DNA of 64,000 nucleotides from Bolinopsis microptera (lineage: Eukaryota > Ctenophora > Tentaculata > Lobata > Bolinopsidae), in the NCBI RefSeq assembly GCF_026151205.1, contig NC_087077.1:6038483-6102482 (forward strand), read 5' to 3'. The notes below the pieces were generated by a model. That model made no database searches, was not told the DNA's origin, and saw only the letters and a list, made by a program, of their open reading frames with translations. Made by a program: the position numbers and the translations under genes. Within the stretch, counting starts at the first letter, position 1. Each line of letters begins with the position of its first letter. Shown here piece by piece: positions 61,489 to 64,000 of the stretch.

Positions 61489-63005
61489 TTAAAAGCTTTG
61501 GTTGAGTGAATATGAGATGCTTTCCCTCGAAGAGGTTGGTTTTAACTTCAGGGCTAAGGCGGTCCCTGTTGTCTTGGTAGAGGGGCAGGTTCTAAGCACA
61601 TGAACCTCATCTTCTATTATGGGATCAAAGAAGGGTAACTCTGCCATGTACTCCAAAGTGTTCTTGTCCTTAGTGGAACATGTAGCGCAGATACGATTTA
61701 GGATGTTGTTTCTTCTGACATGTCCATGGCGTCCCGTTTCAATGTTTAGGCGGTGAGAGCTAGTCCTTATTTGGGCTAGTCTTTTTGACTGGTTGTATGG
61801 AAGATAGAGAGAGAGGTATTTTTCACAACCAAAACTTGATTTAATCGAATTGTAGAACCCAAGTTTTCTGTTGAGCCGTCTCTCTTCATCCCATTGCGTT
61901 CTAAAACAAGAACGGAGAACATCTCTTATCTGAATGGGTGATTTTTGCCTTTCGTTCGTTTCTGCCAGAAATTGATTCATAGACGTAATGCCAGAGTACC
62001 ATGATAGGCCCATTTTCTTTTGTTCTGTGAATGCATGTCGAACAAGTGCTTCCGATACGGAAGTTTCCATGCTTTCTAGTCTTCGAACATAGTTAAAGAG
62101 TTAAATACTTGGGGACTGGCCTCAATAGCAAGAGGGTATCGACCCGTATCACCCCACACTTCTGCATTGGAGGTTCTTTTGCCGACGCTTATAGTCCACT
62201 TTAGGAAGGAGAAGTGAACTTTCTCGATCTGATCTTCGGCAATTTCCTTGAGTTGAGGGAACTTGTTCCGGGAAGAGAATGCCGTCATGAATTTGGTCTG
62301 GGGTAACCATATCTGACAACCGTAAGAGGCGATAGGAAGAACTAAGCTTAAATATCACAGTTTTCTTAATTGACTGCAGGTCAATCATACTTTTGAGTGA
62401 GAAGTAGCTTCTGATAGCTTTCTGCATCAATTTCACTTGTGCTAGCTTCAGACTTCCAGTAAGAGTAAATGTTATGCCGAGGTAGTATAGGTATATTCTT
62501 GGACAGAGGAGATGTATATTTGGCCGTAAGTGAAGTTTTTGCATTCTTTTAATATCCTCCCAGCACGGTTGAAAACCATGATTGCTGTTTTAGATATGCT
62601 AACTGACAAGCCCCAATCAAGGCAGTAGGATTCGAGAGTGCTGAGCATTTTCTGGAGACTCATCGCATTTAGGGAAAGCAGTATTAGATCATCAGCCAAG
62701 AGTAAGTGAGTTACTCGTGTCGAATTGATGATAGGCACTTCAACTTCTTCCTGCTCGTTAAGGTCTTCAGAAAGCTGATGGATAAATATCTTAAAAAGTT
62801 CAGGAGACATTGGGTGACCCTGTTCTGTGCCACAAAGAACATCAATCCTTTCTGACAGTTTGTCCAAGAGTTTAATTTTCGCTGATGAGTTAGTATACAT
62901 GTGTTTCAAATAGCTGAAGAATCGGCCTTGTATTCCTAAGTGCCAAATCTTGTATAAGAGAGCTTCTCTGCAAACTGTGTCGAAAGCTAATATATTTTGC
63001 AGTTT
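61489..63005 (-). pseudogene. Non-LTR retrotransposon remnant (minus)
   Basis: From ~62995 the minus strand reads AFDTVCREALLYKIWHLG (motif A), then GTEQGHPMSPELFKIFI (motif B), HLLLADDLILLSLNAMSLQK (motif C with LADD), LSVSISKTAIMVFN, ITFTLTGSLKLAQ and YFSLKSMIDLQSIKK. After frameshifts near 62480 and 62150, a 193-codon tail (61489-62070) contains CATCSTKDK and EDEVHVLRTCP, a zinc-like C-x2-C...H..C. The 5' end is truncated in motif A. Multiple frameshifts, no intact ORF. Confidence 0.85.
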
Positions 63006-63204
63006 GCGCGTTATATTTTATTTCAGTCTATCAGTACCGTTGTATTGATAAAAGCATGATCATGTGACTGTGATACTGAAAGTCGCACTTGAAGTCAATC
63101 GATGAACTTATAGTCTCGAACCGGGCTCGATAAATTAGTTTTAGTTTGTGCCGGTACTTTTAGTGCCGGTACTTTTGCTACGAGGATAAACACAACCAAA
63201 GTAA

Positions 63205-63909
63205 CCAAAGTAAGTAAGTACCCATACGTTGGCCTTAATAGCTTAGTCACGAAGTACCCAATTGAAACAATTTTGTTTGTATGACTTACTACCATACTGG
63301 TTCGAGGAATTTGTCAAATCGAAAAATATTCGTGTAAATTTTTTCAAATGAAGGTTCATTTTCGAATTTTGATAATTTGGACCATCGGATCGAGCCAAAT
63401 TTTATTGAATTGTGTTTAGCCATTTAAATTACGTTTGTCCTGAAAAAAATGAGAGTTCTAGCTTCTCAGATGACCAAGATATGAAGCATAACGAGTTTGT
63501 TTATTACGTGTGATCAGGTGATTGGGTTGAGGTTAGATCTACATTATGTGAATCGTGCAGAGAGCCCCATTACGGTGTCGTAATTGGGTAATCATTGAGT
63601 ACCCAATAAATTTTGCTAACGAGATAAACAAATTGATTGATAACTTCGTCATTTTAAATCCGTTTGGCGACATCTTTTCAGATCAAATTCCGGATTTAAT
63701 TACCTATTGCAATATGTTACAACGAATTTTCTAGCATGTTCGCAAACACGAGTATAAGCAATTCAATGTTGATTGGGTGTGGCCCCTAAAAACCGAATTT
63801 TCAAATTTTGGCGACGTAATCCTCGAACAGTATACCATCGGCAAAGCAACAACTCCTAAATTTAAAACACGGCTGTGGTATAAGACCCAACGTATGGGTA
63901 CTGACTTTT

Positions 63910-63940
<31 letters not shown>

Positions 63941-63945
63941 TGTAT
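63205..63945. mobile_element. ACGTTGG-family MITE, most complete copy, C-run cap
   Basis: AAGTAAGTACCCATACGTTGG at the left and the inverse CCAACGTATGGGTACTGAC at 63893-63914, followed by about 26 C and TGTATAT. The interior matches 14250-14860 in order and orientation. No coding. Confidence 0.8.
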
Positions 63946-64000
63946 ATATGGGCTTTTTGTTCGGATTTCTCCAGTTGCAAGAGTGCTCTACCCGGAGCTG

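Overview
The window is metazoan nuclear DNA: AT-rich, gene-sparse and heavily invaded by repeats. Six spliced or single-exon host genes have clear animal orthologues, with GT-AG introns of about 0.1-5 kb. No bacterial operons, rRNA or CRISPR are present. The orthologue set (TMEM104, GCC1, MOSPD, a K2P channel, a TSSK-like kinase, a phosphoglycerate-mutase-like phosphatase), the many non-LTR retrotransposon remnants and the minisatellite load suggest an invertebrate. I cannot fix the phylum from sequence alone.

Layout. 1-2.4 kb: the last three exons of a TMEM104-like transporter (+). 4.6-22.4 kb: a GCC1 (GRIP/coiled-coil golgin) gene on the minus strand, at least 14 exons, whose introns hold MITEs, a 5'-truncated retrotransposon and many minisatellites. 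22.4-34.3 kb: no host gene; retrotransposon 3' ends, a nested TA-flanked element and a 3.95-kb element with ~880-bp near-identical inverted arms inserted in a reverse transcriptase remnant. 34.6-36.8 kb: a histidine-phosphatase gene (-). 37.95-41.9 kb: a complete MOSPD1/3-like gene (+) with an antisense single-exon ORF inside intron 2. 43.6-44.8 kb: an intronless K2P potassium channel (+). 45-58 kb: satellites, a TIR element full of satellite, and three reverse transcriptase remnants. 58.2 kb: an orphan terminal exon (+). 59.6-60.7 kb: the C-terminal exons of a TSSK-like kinase (-). 61.5-64 kb: another retrotransposon and a C/G-capped MITE.

The most striking pattern is that several intronic minisatellites are built from the host gene's own splice junctions. 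In GCC1, MOSPD and the phosphatase gene, the repeat unit carries the last or first few exon bases plus the adjoining donor or acceptor, so an intron contains 2 to about 20 copies of its own splice site. In one GCC1 intron both ends are multiplied (3 donors, 15 acceptors), so the intron is almost nothing but copies of its own boundaries. Most units centre on AG|GT, which could act as either donor or acceptor. This pattern, plus two ~2-kb noncoding blocks with regularly spaced ~20-bp motifs, is what I would look at first.
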